A stretch of 64,000 nucleotides of DNA. Origin: Gaeumannomyces sp. JS-464. Its lineage: Eukaryota; Ascomycota; Sordariomycetes; Magnaporthales; Magnaporthaceae. Shown here piece after piece: positions 24,063 to 35,369 of this stretch (the stretch's first letter is position 1; each line of letters begins with the position of its first letter). A model generated the notes under the pieces. That model did not search any database and had not been told where the DNA came from. It worked only from the letters and a program-made list of their open reading frames with translations. Position numbers and translations under genes: made by a program. The DNA lies in assembly GCA_002197995.1 (NCBI GenBank), contig NGZR01000001.1, positions 10,230,001 through 10,294,000 on the forward strand, in the 5' to 3' direction.

Positions 24063-24884
24063 TCACACCCCTCGCAAAGCCATGGCGCTCAGTATCAGCA
24101 TCTCCGACTCCCTCCTCCTGGCGGCCTCGTCCTTGACGCCCGCCAGCGCCGCGGCACCGTTGAACTTGTAGTACTTGCGCACCTTTGCCCAGTCGGTGCA
24201 CAGCGCGACGTTGGCGTCGGTGAAGGGCACGGCGGTGCCGTCGACGCTGGCGCTCAGGTGGGCCCAGACGTCGTCGGCGGCCGCCGCCCCGGACGAGGGC
24301 GAGAGGACCTTGACGGCGACGACGTCCCGGCTCGCGGGCGAGATGCCGAAGCGCCGGTACGCCTCGGCGATGTTGGCCGAGGGCGCCAGGCAGAAGACGG
24401 TCTCGGAGTGGACGTTGGGCGTGCGCAGCCCGGCGGGCGACGCGGCCGACGTGACGGCGCGGAAGACGGCGGCGAGCAGAGGGGTTGTGCCCGTCAGGGC
24501 GGAGGCGTCGACGAGGGCGTACTCGAACGCAGCGTTGCGCGCGAGCAGCTGCGCGTGCAGGAAGGCGGCGTTGGTGACGTCCCGGAACAGCGCGGCGTGG
24601 ACGGTGTAGGTCGCTGGGATGTGCTCGAGGGGGATGCGCGCGAGGAGGTTTTGGGATGGTGCCGGCGCCGGTGCCGGTTCTGGTTCTGCGACTGCTACAG
24701 CTGGGGGTGGTGTGCTGCTGCTGGCGTCGGCAGCGGGCGGAGGAGCAGGAGGGGCAGCTCCGCCGGGCGCGGGGTCCGTGTTGCTGACGGGGGCCGACAT
24801 TGCGCCGTCGCCGCCGCTGGTGGATGGCTGTTCACGGCTGGTTTTTTCTTGGGATCGACGCCTGCTGGAGACGGCGGCGCCCAT
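24063..24884 (-). CDS. cgi121: EKC/KEOPS complex subunit Cgi121
   Basis: The region from about residue 85 matches the Cgi121/TPRKB fold: IPLEHIPATYTVHAALFRDV, TNAAFLHAQLLARN, FEYALVDASALTGTTPLLAA, HSETVFCLAPSANIAEAYRR and FGISPASRDVVAVKVL. Cgi121 is the small KEOPS subunit that helps make the t6A modification of tRNA and has a telomere role in yeast. The 273-aa frame carries a long Pro/Ala-rich N-terminal part; a second ATG at residue 29 (MSAPVSN) may be the true start. The frame is intact. It converges with the proline dehydrogenase gene; the gap between them holds a run of 14 A near 24033. Confidence 0.85.
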   Translation of the reverse strand: MGAAVSSRRRSQEKTSREQPSTSGGDGAMSAPVSNTDPAPGGAAPPAPPPAADASSSTPPPAVAVAEPEPAPAPAPSQNLLARIPLEHIPATYTVHAALFRDVTNAAFLHAQLLARNAAFEYALVDASALTGTTPLLAAVFRAVTSAASPAGLRTPNVHSETVFCLAPSANIAEAYRRFGISPASRDVVAVKVLSPSSGAAAADDVWAHLSASVDGTAVPFTDANVALCTDWAKVRKYYKFNGAAALAGVKDEAARRRESEMLILSAMALRGV

Positions 24885-25537
24885 CGCTCGTCAGACGGCA
24901 GTGTCTTTTTGTGTGATAATCAGGCCCTGACGACATGCATGGATGGGCAAGGCGTTGGTGGGGCACAAACTTAATCGACATCACACTGCTAGCGGATGCT
25001 GTGCCAGACCAGCCAGGCCCCTCGGGCTCGGACCAAAAGGGTATTCCTATATATGCCAACGGGCGATTGCTTGCCCCGGCTCCATGCCAGATTCCGCCCC
25101 CTTCCCAGATATGTGTAAACGACGCTCCCAGACCAAAACCCGCTCGACATGTGTTAAAACCCGATGATGATATCCCCAGCCTTCTTGTTTTGTACAAAAA
25201 AGTGCTGCCAGCCTAGGATGACTTGTAGATACCGAACGGAGCGACAATTGGCAAATAAAAATGGTAGTGATATGTTACGACAGGCGCAGAAAATGAAAAA
25301 AAAAGGAAGAGAATCCGTGTGCGCAATATGATGGGGAGCCGTCCTGTCTCCAATATGTAACGCCCGAGACCGAAACAATCATGCGTGTGCTTTTGCTTTC
25401 CAGTCCCGAGACCAAGGGAAAGAAAAGGGACAAAAGAGAGGTAAAAATGGGTGTCGTATGCGTAATATGTGATCTCGCAAGATAGGACATGATGGGTGGC
25501 GAGGGATACCAGGCTAGCTGCGTCCGTATCGGCTGCC
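24885..25537. other. Intergenic region
   Basis: This is the Cgi121 promoter side and the 3' flank of the Zn2Cys6 gene. A TATATA element lies at 25048-25055 (minus orientation), about 165 bp upstream of the Cgi121 start. No other feature is seen. Confidence 0.5.
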
Positions 25538-28442
25538 TCAGTTCCCGTTGACGGACGACACGTCGGGAAACAGCAACAGCGGCCACTGCTGCGCTGCCGA
25601 GGCCATGTTCGCGAGCCCGGCGGCCGCGTGCTGCTGCTCCTGACCCGACGCATCGACCCCGCCCATTATCGACGCCGCGCCGCCGCCCATCTGATCCCGG
25701 TGGTGATGCTGCTGCTGCGCCTGCGGGCCGCCGCCGCCGAGGTTTAGTAGCGCGCTGGCGCCGGACCGGTGTTGCATGTCCATGATGGAGCTCGTCCAGT
25801 CGGTCCACGTGTTGCTGCCGCCGCCGTTGGCTAGCTGCTGGGTGGCCTGCGAGGCGAAGGCGACGAGGGGGTCCGTGTTGGCGGCCACGGCCGCGGCTGC
25901 CGCTTGTTTCTGTGACGTTGTGCCATCGTCGCCCGCGCTTGACGACGACGTCGAGGCGGCTAGCGCTACGGCCGCCGCGGCAGACGCGCCATACAACGAC
26001 ATGCCGTCTGCGCCGCCCGCGCTGTCGTATCCTGTCATGCTTGTTGGGCCAGCGGCGCCGTTGGCAACCGGGTTGCCCTGGTCGCCGTAGTTGGCGATTT
26101 GGTGGTACGCGGCGGCAGCGGCATCGTAGTAGTTCCCGTTGCCATTGCTGCTGCTGCTCACGCCGCGCTGCGTTGACCCGTCGCTGGGTGATGAGCCGGT
26201 CGTGGTTGGCGCGCTCGACTGTGTTTGTGACTGTGGCGCTTGTTGCTGTGGTTGGAGGTGAGGGTGATGGTGTTGTGAGGCTAAATTGTTGGATGGGGAC
26301 CCGTTGGCCTGTTGATTCCGCCCCATGTCGGTCTCTATCCATGCGATTGTGTGGTTCACTATCCTGCTGATGTCGCCACACAGCCCTGCGGATCCTGTCG
26401 GGGGTTGAGCCGTGTCAGTATGCGGTTCAGAGGCTCAGCTTCAGGGACGGACAAACCTAGGAGTATCCCGATCTCGTCAATGATGGTCAGCCACAGACTC
26501 ATCTCTCTCCTGAGCGTGGCGACCTCTTCGGGCGTTATGTGGAATCTCCGCTCCCAGCTCTCGACCAGGGTGCAGAAGATGGCGGCGACGTAGACGGCTG
26601 TTTGGTACCAGGTGGTATCGAGCGATTTGAGCTTGTGGATCACGAGAATATGCCGCAGGAGCTCGCGCGACGTCTCGGCGCAGATGCGCATGTTCTCGGC
26701 CTGATACTCCGCATCCGCGATGGTGCAGGCCGACGGGTGGCGCAGGCAGAGGCGGAACTCGAGCGCGTACGAGTGCCCGTAGAGCGCAAACATGTGCGTG
26801 TTGGTGCCCTTGCTCTTCTCGACATCGAGCTCGTCGGGGAGCTGGCTCTCCCACACGCGCAGCTGCTCCTCGAGGCGAGCCACCACCTCGACGTGCCGCC
26901 TCGGGTCGCGCCGCACGCTGTACAGGTTCGAGTACATCTCCATGTACAGCGGCACAATCTTGAAGGCAGCCAGCCCGACTGCGTAGCTGCACTCGCCGAT
27001 GCGCGACCGATCCGTGAGCCCATCCGGGGTGAGACACTCGTCCGGGATGGCGAGCGGGAACGGCACGTCAAACTCCTCGAGTATGGTCGGCATGGGGCGT
27101 CCCATACGGCCGTTCAGGGTGACGGACAGCGTCAGGACGCACCACCAGACGCGGTGGCGCATCTCCGTCTCGAGCGTGATGGCGCTGCCGTCGGCGGCAC
27201 CAGGGCTGCCCTTGTGCAGGTTCAGCTCGGTGGCCTTTTGCTGGGCGTACTGGGCGACGAGGTACGCACACCCCGGCTTGGGGAAGGCGCGCATGTAGTT
27301 GGCGACCATGACGAGGGCCTGGACGGCCGTGATGGTGAGGTCGACGGCCAGGTCAAAAAAGTGCGAGACGCACCAGTGGTAGTGCTTGTTGGCCAGCTCG
27401 TTGAGGCGCGTCTGCTTCTCGTAGTCCTCGCGGTTGCGCGCGCCGTACTGGAAGTAGATGGAGGCGAAGACCATGTGCACGACCACTAGCTCGGCGCTGG
27501 TGGGCCGGAACGTGGGGTCGTCGTAGATGCGCGTCAGCAGCGCCAGGTACGACGGCTTGTGCAGCACGGGCTGGAACGGGTAGACCATGAGGAAGTACCA
27601 CTCGGCGTACTCGAAGGCGTCGTTGCGGGGCGGCAGGTCAACGCCCTCGACGGGCGGGTTGACGCCCATGGCCGACTGCAGGAACGCCTGGACCGACTTG
27701 TTGTAGAGGGCCGTGGGCGGGCTGCCAGCGGGCCGGCGGGCGGGTCGTCCATCTCGGGGGCGGCGAAGGAGATGATGTCAACGGTGGTGCCGAGGATGGA
27801 CAGCTTGGTGCCCTTGATGGCACTCAGCAGGGCGTTGTCGGGCGCGACGCCGAGGTGGGTGAGCCCCGGCGGGCGCGGCTCCAGGGCGGCCGAGTTGGCA
27901 AACGAGGTCAGCTGCTGCATCTGCTCGGGCGGGCGGGTGCGGTAGTTGCGGACCCAGGCGGACCCGACCTGGGACCACTGGTCCTTGAGCACGGGGTCTG
28001 GCGGCTGGGGGTTGCCGAAGGCGTCGAAGGTGGTCCAGGGCGGGTGGTCGGGCCCGTACTGCGACCAGTGCCACGGCTTGACCTCGATGCCGTTGCTCTC
28101 GAGCACCTTCTCGAGGGCGCGGATGTGGTTGAGCATGTCGGTCTTTTCGCGCTCCAGCTGCTGCATGTAGCCTCGCTTCTCGGTGCGGCCCGTGACGCGG
28201 TCCGTGACGTAGCACTCCATCTTCTGGTTTGCGCAGTGCGAGCAGCCCTGGGGCAGGGCGTCGCAGCGGATCTTGCGGACCTTGCATCGGTCGCAGGCCT
28301 GGCCGGTGCGCGTGTACGACTGCAGCTTGTTCTTGACGACGCTCGAGAAGTCCTCGCGCTCGCGCTCGAGTTTGGGCAGCTTGACCTTGGCGGCCATGGA
28401 CGGGCTGTCGCCGCTGGGGTCGCCGGGGCGCTTGGGAGGCAT
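25538..28442 (-). CDS. Zn2Cys6 transcription factor with fungal-specific TF domain
   Basis: The start is MPPKRPGDPSGD at 28442; about 968 aa. Cys50, 53, 60, 67, 70 and 77 form the binuclear zinc cluster (CDRCKVRKIRC, then CSHCANQKMEC), followed by a linker and a coiled coil (YMQQLEREKTDMLNHIRALE). The middle region carries the fungal-specific transcription factor domain, for example ETEMRHRVWWCVLTLSVTLN and GRMGRPMPT. The C-terminal quarter is low complexity, rich in Gln, His, Ala, Gly and Asn, likely an activation region. Frame breaks near 27725 (G pair on the coding strand) and 26400-26404 (five-C run) each fit one missing base and keep the domain sequence continuous, so no intron is needed. 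Target genes are unknown; it lies beside no obvious cluster. Confidence 0.9.
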
Positions 28443-29837
28443 CGTGGTTGCCGTCGCTGCCCCCGCTCCGGCAAGCAGCAGGGAGCAGCGGCTGGCTCGG
28501 GGCGGCTGGCGCGTGGGTGTTCGTGTCTCGATCGATCGATTCCGTGACAGGTCAGGGGCGGTGGGCGGGGCAATGGCTACCAGCACGCCACGGCGAGGCG
28601 CAACATGTGTGTCCGCCCCTGAGCGGGCAGGGCGGCTGGAGATGAGCCCTGGCCTGGCGCGCGTTGTCGTGAGTGGCTGCTGCTGCTTCTTCTGCTGCTG
28701 CTTCGGCTGGGTCGTGCCGACTGGAGCATTCCGATTGCACGCCAGGGAAACAGTCTGCTCCGACGGGGCTTGCCGATGGGGCAGTCTCGAGTCTAGAAAT
28801 CGGGGCCCACGATGGGAACGAGGAACGGACCCGAACTCGCGGTTGGCGGCCAGCAGAGCCAGGCTGCTGGGTCTTTGCTGCGAGGGTCTCGACTGGGTTG
28901 CGAGCCGACTGTTCCAGGCGCCGCTCCCTTCAGGGGTGCAGGATCAAGTGGAGGCGACTCAGTGGGCCTGATGGGGTGCGTGCACTGTGCGGGCTGCGGT
29001 GGGGTGCAGGATCCATAATCAAATTTGCATCCATGTCTCTCCTATCTCTGCTGTGCTGCCATGGATTTTTGCAGTCAACCAACATCGCTGATAATGCCAG
29101 GAACCCCCGACGACGCGCATCGCGAATCATGGCGATTGCCATCAGAGTTTGCCAGCCTTATTTGCCCATGCCAGCCCGATTCAGTCCAGAACACACGGCA
29201 GGGATGCAAATTCCCGACGGCTGTCTGGTCAGCGTTCTGGTCAGCATTCTGGTCAGCATTCTGGTCAGTCCAGGATATAGCCAATATTTGGTGCCAGGCA
29301 CACTGTGTCGCCGCCGCGGGCAATTTGCTCTGCCCGCTGCCCAAGCCCAATGGGGAGCCACGGACGCACCGCTGCTGCACCGCTGCGCACCCAACCCTCC
29401 ACGCAGCGCGAGAGTGCCGTCGCGCTGTCGCCGGCTTCCCAAAGCGCGCCTCTGCTGAACCGCCAACCGCCTGAACCCCGCCGCGCTGAACGGCGTATGT
29501 GGGATCCACGTGCACGGGCCTTATTGGACCCGTCTAGATCAAGCAGCGATCGCCATGGCCGTGGGTCGCTTTAAGGATCGCTGTGAGAGGCGTGCTGAAG
29601 AACGATTGTGCGTAGGGCCGGCTGTCTGCATCTTCCAATATCTGCCCCCAAATCCATCAATGAAAACCCTCCTCAGAAGCCACACCGGAGATCCCCGCTG
29701 CCAGCCCATATGGCGTTTGGCATTTGGCTCTGGTGGCTGCGCTAGCCCAAGCCCAGTCAGGCCACAAGCCAGCCAGCTCGCTCGGCCGGGTGCGACGCCA
29801 GCCTCGATCCGTCACCACTAACCCACACGCGGCTGCG
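28443..29837. other. Intergenic region, 1.4 kb
   Basis: Promoter side of the Zn2Cys6 gene and 3' flank of the oxidoreductase gene. It contains a short 12-bp tandem repeat at 29224. Frames of up to 261 codons (28673-29458) have no protein features. Confidence 0.55.
29224..29268 (+). repeat. 12-bp tandem repeat, 3.75 copies
   Basis: Units TCTGGTCAGCRT start at 29224, 29236, 29248 and 29260 (last one partial). Copies 2 and 3 are identical; copy 1 differs at one base. Confidence 0.75.
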
Positions 29838-31063
29838 CTAAAGCCCAAGTACCCTCCACCTCGCCTCGCCTTGCCTGCTTACAGCCCACCCTTGCCCGCC
29901 CCCCTCAGTGTCGTCAATGCGGAACACAAACTTGAAGGCGCTCGCCTTTCCGTTCCTCAGCTGCTCCAGCGCCTCCTGCACTCCACCCAGCCCTCCAGGC
30001 ACCACCTTGTGCGGGTGTGGCTTGAACCAACCCTCAGCCAGCCCCTTGGCCAGGTACCGGAACACGACGTGCCCAAAGTCCCTCTTCCCCCTGTATTTCT
30101 CGTCGTGCACATCGCCGGCCCAGGTCGTCACCCACCTGACATTTTGGGGTACCTCCTCCTCGGGCTTCTTGACCGGCAGCACCGTCGTCAAAAGCCCGCC
30201 ATCCTCTAGCACTCGCCCAGAGTGAGCGATGTCGGGACCTCCGACACGGCATCGTATGCATATCGCAGCGCCGCGCCCTTGGCTGCCGCCTTGATGCCCT
30301 CCACCACCGCATCCACACCGCCCCGGTAGTCAACTAGGGCGTCGCCCTTGGACTCGTCCAGCAGTGGCCGCACAAATTCGCCCGACTTGCCCGCCACCAC
30401 GATCAGCGGGTGGATGTTGCTGCGCTGCGCCAGCTGGATCGCAAAGGCCCCGACCGCCGTGCCGCCGCCGTAGATAACCAGCGGGATCGGCTCCTTGGCC
30501 GGCGCCCACGGCTCCGGGAGCCCCAGATTACGGTATAGCCCGACGGCTGCGGTGGCTGCTGCGAGAGGGACGGTTGCGGCCTCTACCACCAGCGTGAGCT
30601 TTATCAGCATCTCCCTTTTGGTCCTCCTTCCTAGACGGATATCCGCTTCCCCTTGAAGAACCTACCTTCGAAGCTGATCGTCTTGGGGATATGGAAAGTG
30701 GTGTGCTGCCAGGCAATGGCATATTCGGCATAGCTGCCCCCAGGCTTGATCAGCTCGTGGAAGGCGGCCACGCGGTCGCCCGGCTTGAACTCGAACACGT
30801 TCTTGCCCACTTTGGCCACCTCGCCTGCGATGTCGTCGCCCGCGTTTGATCTTGTGTCGGGCCGCCATTCCGCCATCTTCCAGTCCTTGGGGTTCGACCC
30901 GCTCACCACGACCTTGATAAGCACCTGGTCATCGTTGGGCTCGGGGATTGGCGAGTCGACGATCTCGACCTTGGGGCCTGTCGGCGGTTGGCTATCAGTG
31001 CTCCTGCCTCGGCGGTCTAGTGCGACACTGCATCGTACCTTTGGTTACGAATGCCTCCTTCAT
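29838..31063 (-). CDS. Zinc-type alcohol dehydrogenase-like (MDR) oxidoreductase
   Basis: Three exons: 31063-31039 (MKEAFVTK), 30977-30666 and 30582-29838; introns of 61 and 83 nt with GTACGA and GTAGGT donors; about 360 aa. The GroES-like domain shows DDQVLIKVVVSGSNPKDWK and AGDDIAGEVAKVGKNVFEFK. The catalytic core continues EAATVPLAAATAAVGLYRN-like sequence and the nucleotide-binding loop LVIYGGGTAVGAFAIQLAQ. It lacks the structural-zinc cysteines, so it belongs to the quinone oxidoreductase/enoyl-reductase type of the medium-chain family and likely uses NADPH. Near 30216 one missing G in a GGG run links to the last segment. The C-terminus runs about 20 residues past the usual end, after a six-G run, so the true stop may differ. 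Confidence 0.82.
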
Positions 31064-31998
31064 CTTGGGCCTTGTGCTTCACTTGCTTCTGATGGGGTCT
31101 GGCTTGTCTGCTGTCTGGATCTACTCGCTGCTCACTCTCAACGCGGTCAAGGCGATAGACGGTATTTATAGTGCTATCACACCAAAATGTCTCCGCTCGG
31201 CGGCCTTTCCAAGGCCTCAAACGATGCCAGGATTGGGACGGCGGTGGAGCCTCGGGGAGATGATAAACCCCCGATCCGCGCGGGGCTTTCTCCGTCTGGG
31301 GTTGGGCCCAGCGCATTCTAGCAGCATTACCAATTCCCCGGCAGCGAAGACGTGATGGTGAGATCGGATGAGCCGCAGAATACCAGCACAAGACATTTCC
31401 AATAATCTTGATGCTTGCGATGGCGAAACCCAGGACTACAGATTTATAAGCCGGATCGGATCAACACCGGAGACTTTTGGGGCGCCACAAACTGCCGACA
31501 TTAGAGACGGCTGACGCGGTGCGACATTCGCGGAGCCCTTGAGCCCGGGCACTTGCATAGTCCCCTGCAAAGTGTCAAAGTGTGATTCCAACGGTGTACC
31601 TAGAGAACCAATAAGCATGGCAAGCGGGCTATGCAACAAGCTCCGTTCAGAGGTTACGACTGGAGCGAGAGACTTGAACAAAAAAGCTGGTATCTCCAAA
31701 CCTGCACCACCGCCAAAAGAAAAAAAGAAGAAAAGCGACTGCGTCAGTTAGCACCGCAGCAGTTGGTACTTGGCACATCTGTTTCCAATATAGCACGATA
31801 ATAAGGAAACAAGGCAAGTGGAGACAAGGCAAGAAACGGGAGACAACAAAAGAGACAGGAAAGGGGATAGGGAATAGGACTAAAAAATAAAAAAATAAAA
31901 AAAGGACACAGGAGATTGACCGAGGCAATGTGTCATTCTTGTCCTAAATGAGGCTGTTAGTGCATCCTGCCAGCCTCGGGGCTATCCGAGCTCTGTGC
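31064..31998. other. Intergenic region
   Basis: Promoter of the oxidoreductase gene, with a strong TATAAATA on the minus strand at 31163-31170, about 100 bp from its start, and the 3' flank of the GPI-protein gene. No gene is supported. Confidence 0.6.
31163..31170 (-). promoter_or_regulatory. TATA box of MDR oxidoreductase gene
   Basis: TATAAATA on the minus strand, 100 bp upstream of the ATG at 31063. Confidence 0.55.
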
Positions 31999-33230
31999 TC
32001 AAAGCAAAAGGTTCACCACGGCCACGATTCCGCCGATCAGGGCGAGGCCGCCTTCGCCCACCGCCGTATCGCGCTTGGCGCCATTGATGGGCACAGTGGG
32101 AGGGCGTGAGGCCGAGGTCGTAGGGCCACCCGTTGTAGCTGAGCCGCTGCGTGAGGACGAGGAGCTGGTCGTGGGACGCGACGAGGACGAGGGTGGAGAA
32201 GAGCTGCTACGCGATGAAGACGAAGAGCTGGTTGCGCGCGACGAGGACGAAGAGGGGCACAGCGTGACTGTGACCGTCACCGTCACCGCGCCTCCGGTGG
32301 TGGTTGGGCGGGCCGAGGATGAGGATGATCCGGTGATAGCCCAGGATGACGACGAGCTGCTGCTACTGGTTGGACGCGACGAGGATGAGCTGCTGGTAGC
32401 TCGAGATGACGAAGAAGAGCTGCTTGTGGCCCGGGAAGACGAAGACGAGCTACTGGTCGCTCGAGATGACGATGACGAACTGCTGGTCGCTCGAGATGAC
32501 GAGGATGAACTGTTGGTGCTAGTAGGTCTCGCCGAGGAGCTGCTACTGGTTGCTGGACGAGACGACGACGAGCCTCCGGTACTGGTAGGCCTCGCCGAGG
32601 AGCTGCTACTAGACGGAGGCCTCGCCGAGCTGCTACTAGACGGAGGCCTCGCCGAGCTGCTACTAGACGGAGGCCCGCCACCGCCACCACCAGCGCAACC
32701 CGTGTTAGTGCAGCGGTCGCCCGGGTTGCAGTACCAGCCGGTGCAGCAGACGGCGCCCTGCGGGATGCAGCCCGAGGGCCCGCAGCGCACGAAGCCGCCC
32801 TTGCACTTCCCGGGCCCGGGCACGCCTTCGTCAGCGCGCAGCAGGTGCCCGCGCCGGTGCAGTACTCGGACCCGGCGCAGAAGGCGTTGTTGCCGAGGCG
32901 GCAGCAGGTCGCCGAGGCGGGGATGCAGCTGCTGTCGCACACCTGCTGGCCCGCGGGGCAGGCGACGGGCGTGCTGGTCTGGCGGCGGATCAGCTGGGCG
33001 GCCCAGGCGCCCGGGAGGAGGGAGGAGGGGCCCAGGCCTAGGGCGGGGAGCGTCGCTTCGGTGAGGTTGAAGGCGGCGGCGTTGTCGTCGGCGTTGGGGG
33101 CGGGCTCGATCCACGCGGTGCCAGCCGGGTCGGCGTCCTGGACCGCGGCAGCCCCGTCATGGGAGAGGCCGGATCCTTTGAGTGGGATGGCAAGGAGGAG
33201 CAAAGGGAGGAAGGCTTTAGTGAGCAGCAT
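31999..33230 (-). CDS. GPI-anchored Cys-rich, Ser-rich cell-wall protein
   Basis: About 410 aa. A signal peptide (MLLTKAFLPLLLLAIPLKGSG) leads to a short propeptide region, then two related Cys modules: CPAGQQVCDSSCIPASATCC with EYCTGAGTCC, and KGGFVRCGPSGCIPQGAVCC with WYCNPGDRC. A long Ser/Thr stalk follows, built of SSSSSSSRAT and ARPPSSSSS repeats with a VTVTVTVT stretch, expected to be heavily O-glycosylated. The end is hydrophobic (GGLALIGGIVAVVNLLL), fitting a GPI-attachment signal. The protein should sit in the plasma membrane or wall with the Cys modules outside. One missing G near 32809 joins the two halves of the second module. Named function unknown. Confidence 0.8.
32394..32513 (-). 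repeat. 30-bp minisatellite coding Ser-rich decapeptides
   Basis: Four 30-bp units start at 32394, 32424, 32454 and 32484, each coding a Ser-rich decapeptide with one RAT. They lie inside the stalk of the GPI-protein gene, so copy number can change without frameshift. Confidence 0.7.
32588..32671 (-). repeat. 27/30-bp tandem repeat coding ARPPSSSSS
   Basis: Two identical 27-bp units (32618-32644 and 32645-32671) follow a 30-bp version at 32588. They encode the Ala-Arg-Pro-Pro-Ser repeats that begin the stalk. Confidence 0.75.
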
Positions 33231-34121
33231 GGTGGTCAGAGGTTGCTCAGAGGTTGCTCAAAGTATGCTACTGTATGTATGTGCGGTGCAGACTCGAAAG
33301 GACTTCTTGATCTGGAGACAATGATATAGAGGCAACAACGCCGCCTGGCGGTGGTCATTTTATACAACTTTCTTGGCTTATGCCACCTTGTGAGGACGTC
33401 ATTGAGGAAAAGAGATTGTGCTGTCCCTTCCGCTCTAGCAATGCAGTGGAGGCTATAGAATGACCGTTGACTTGTGGCCATGAGCGTACAGATTAAGGAT
33501 ACCAGCCGCGTTACAGACATATTTACAGATATTAGGGAGACATCATGCCTCCCGGCACTGCTTTGATGAAGAAAGTGCCATTTTGGAACTGTATGCAGGC
33601 AGTTTTAGTTCCTGCTACTTGCAAAAACTGGGCTTTGATCGCCATAAAATCGATGCGGTCCGCAAGGCTGGTGGTGTTGATGCCAGTGTCAGCCGCACTT
33701 TGCACGCATCAAAGCATGAGGGTGCACAACAACAACAGCCGCACTGCAGACGGCGAGCATAGGATTGGGGGCTGCAAAGCATAAAAACAGGACTGCGCAT
33801 TAACGTAAATATCACAGGTACTAGTTGTGGCTCGGGCGAACGGGGTATGAAATATAATAAATGTAGAAAAACCTATTGTTAGCTAAATGAGCCAGAGGCG
33901 GGCGACGAAGGAAATGGGAAGAGGAAAGGGATGGAATGGCAGACTTAGCTGTATTGACGACAATGCCCACAAGTCTCATCGGTCGAGGACCGGCTTCGTT
34001 GGCGATGTACTCGGTCTTGACCAAGCTATCGGAGTAACTAACCGGGGATGAGATTCATTCGTAGTTTACTGGGGATTCGCCGGCCGTACGAGTGTCTAGA
34101 CCAGGAATGTTTCATCAGCAG
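33231..34121. other. Intergenic region
   Basis: The promoter of the GPI-protein gene, with TATAAAA on the minus strand at 33358-33364, about 130 bp from its start. The rest is A/T-richer than the genes and holds nothing I can identify. Confidence 0.55.
33358..33364 (-). promoter_or_regulatory. TATA box of GPI-protein gene
   Basis: TATAAAA on the minus strand, 128 bp upstream of the ATG at 33230. Confidence 0.5.
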
Positions 34122-35369
34122 TTACTCAGGGATATATATCTTACCGTTCACGAGGACCCCAGCCTTCCAGGTGTAGGGCTTCAGCCTCAGCTCCTCCCTG
34201 CAGTACTCGTTCGCCTTCCCGGGAGAGTCAAACACAAGCGTCCGGGGCCTCTGCGCAAGCCAGTGCCGACGCACTAGGCCGCGGAACTTGCCAAGAATGA
34301 CATCCTGCGCGACCGAAACCTCCTCGAGCGCCTCCGTCTCCAGCGCCTGGAACGTGCGCAGAGTCTCCTCCAGCGCCGCGGCCAGGCCGCCGTCGGCGCC
34401 CGGCCCCTCGAGCCTGGCGCAGCAGGCCGCCATCTCGGTGTTCATGCGCGCCCACAGCGCCTCCTCCGACGCCGGGCGCGGGACGATGCTGCCGACGGGC
34501 CTGCCAGAGCCGTTGGGCCTGCCGGGCCAGACGCGCTGCCTGCCCTCGACGCCGAGGCCCGCGAGGACGTTCTGCAGCCGGCGCGCGTCCTGGCGGAAGG
34601 CGGCGGCCCGCTGCCCGGGGGCCAGGACCTCGATGGCCTTGCCAAAGTCGCCCAGGACGCAGCGCGGCAGGGCGAGCAGGTCCGCCATCTCGTAGCCGCG
34701 CGAGGACGCCGGGTCGACGAACTCGCCGACGTCGATGAAGATGTTGCTGCGCACAATGTCCCTGTGGCGGATGATGGCGGGCTGGTCGCCCTCGAGCGTG
34801 CTTTTGTTCTCCCCCGCGCTCACGATGTTGGCCAGTGTCGCGAGCAGCGCCGTCAGTATATCGACGACGAGGATGGCGCCCATGGCGGCGGGCATCTCGA
34901 CGTCATGGTCCTGGCACGATTCCACGAGGTTAGAAAGACTGCCGCCGCTGTAGAACGTCCACAGCGTCACGGGCATGTAGCTCCCGGCGCTGCGGTCCTC
35001 GTCCATCCTGACGACGTTGGTGGAGCGGTACAGGTCCAGGAACGGGGTGCCCCTCGTCAGCGGCTGGGCGGTCAGGGCGTCGGCGAAGTTGCGGTCCCAC
35101 TGCTCGAGGTGCTGCTGCAGCCGCGTACCATACCCGGTGATGATGTTGGCCTCGTTGCGGAGCTCGGCGGGGTCCCTGAGGGGCATCTTCATGACCAGGT
35201 CGGGGATGACGGGGACGCCGCCCTCGACCTGCCGGACGCGCAGGGCCACCTGCTCGGCGCCCTGGCCGATCTTGTTCATGAGGAGGTAGTTAGCGGTTGG
35301 CTCCTCACACACGAGAACAACGACGTGCCCGCTCTTGCTGAGGCCCGTTTCACCAAAGGGTGCAGACAT
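34122..35369 (-). CDS. Protein-kinase-like protein, fungal type
   Basis: A single exon of 415 residues starting MSAPFGETGL; the in-frame upstream ATG at 35603 would add 78 residues of non-protein-like sequence. Kinase landmarks are present though divergent: a Gly-rich stretch IGQGAEQVALRV, VMKMPL with Lys61, HRDIVRSN (residues 202-209) and LGDFGKA with DFG at 241-243. The spacing fits a short kinase domain with the catalytic Lys, Asp and Asn retained, so activity is possible. The C-terminus (RTLVFDSPGKANEYCREELR) is not a known domain. Similar orphan kinase-like proteins are common in filamentous fungi. Substrate and pathway are unknown. The frame is intact. Confidence 0.7.
   Translation of the reverse strand: MSAPFGETGLSKSGHVVVLVCEEPTANYLLMNKIGQGAEQVALRVRQVEGGVPVIPDLVMKMPLRDPAELRNEANIITGYGTRLQQHLEQWDRNFADALTAQPLTRGTPFLDLYRSTNVVRMDEDRSAGSYMPVTLWTFYSGGSLSNLVESCQDHDVEMPAAMGAILVVDILTALLATLANIVSAGENKSTLEGDQPAIIRHRDIVRSNIFIDVGEFVDPASSRGYEMADLLALPRCVLGDFGKAIEVLAPGQRAAAFRQDARRLQNVLAGLGVEGRQRVWPGRPNGSGRPVGSIVPRPASEEALWARMNTEMAACCARLEGPGADGGLAAALEETLRTFQALETEALEEVSVAQDVILGKFRGLVRRHWLAQRPRTLVFDSPGKANEYCREELRLKPYTWKAGVLVNGKIYIPE

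Noticed and set aside
29224..29268. The 12-bp repeat as a CRISPR-like or regulatory array
   Set aside because: Units are contiguous with no spacers, and the organism is a fungus; it is a plain microsatellite-type repeat.
32075..33064. A 329-codon Asp/Glu-rich plus-strand frame
   Set aside because: It is the antisense of the Ser repeats in the GPI-protein gene; Ser codons read backward give Asp/Glu/Arg runs.
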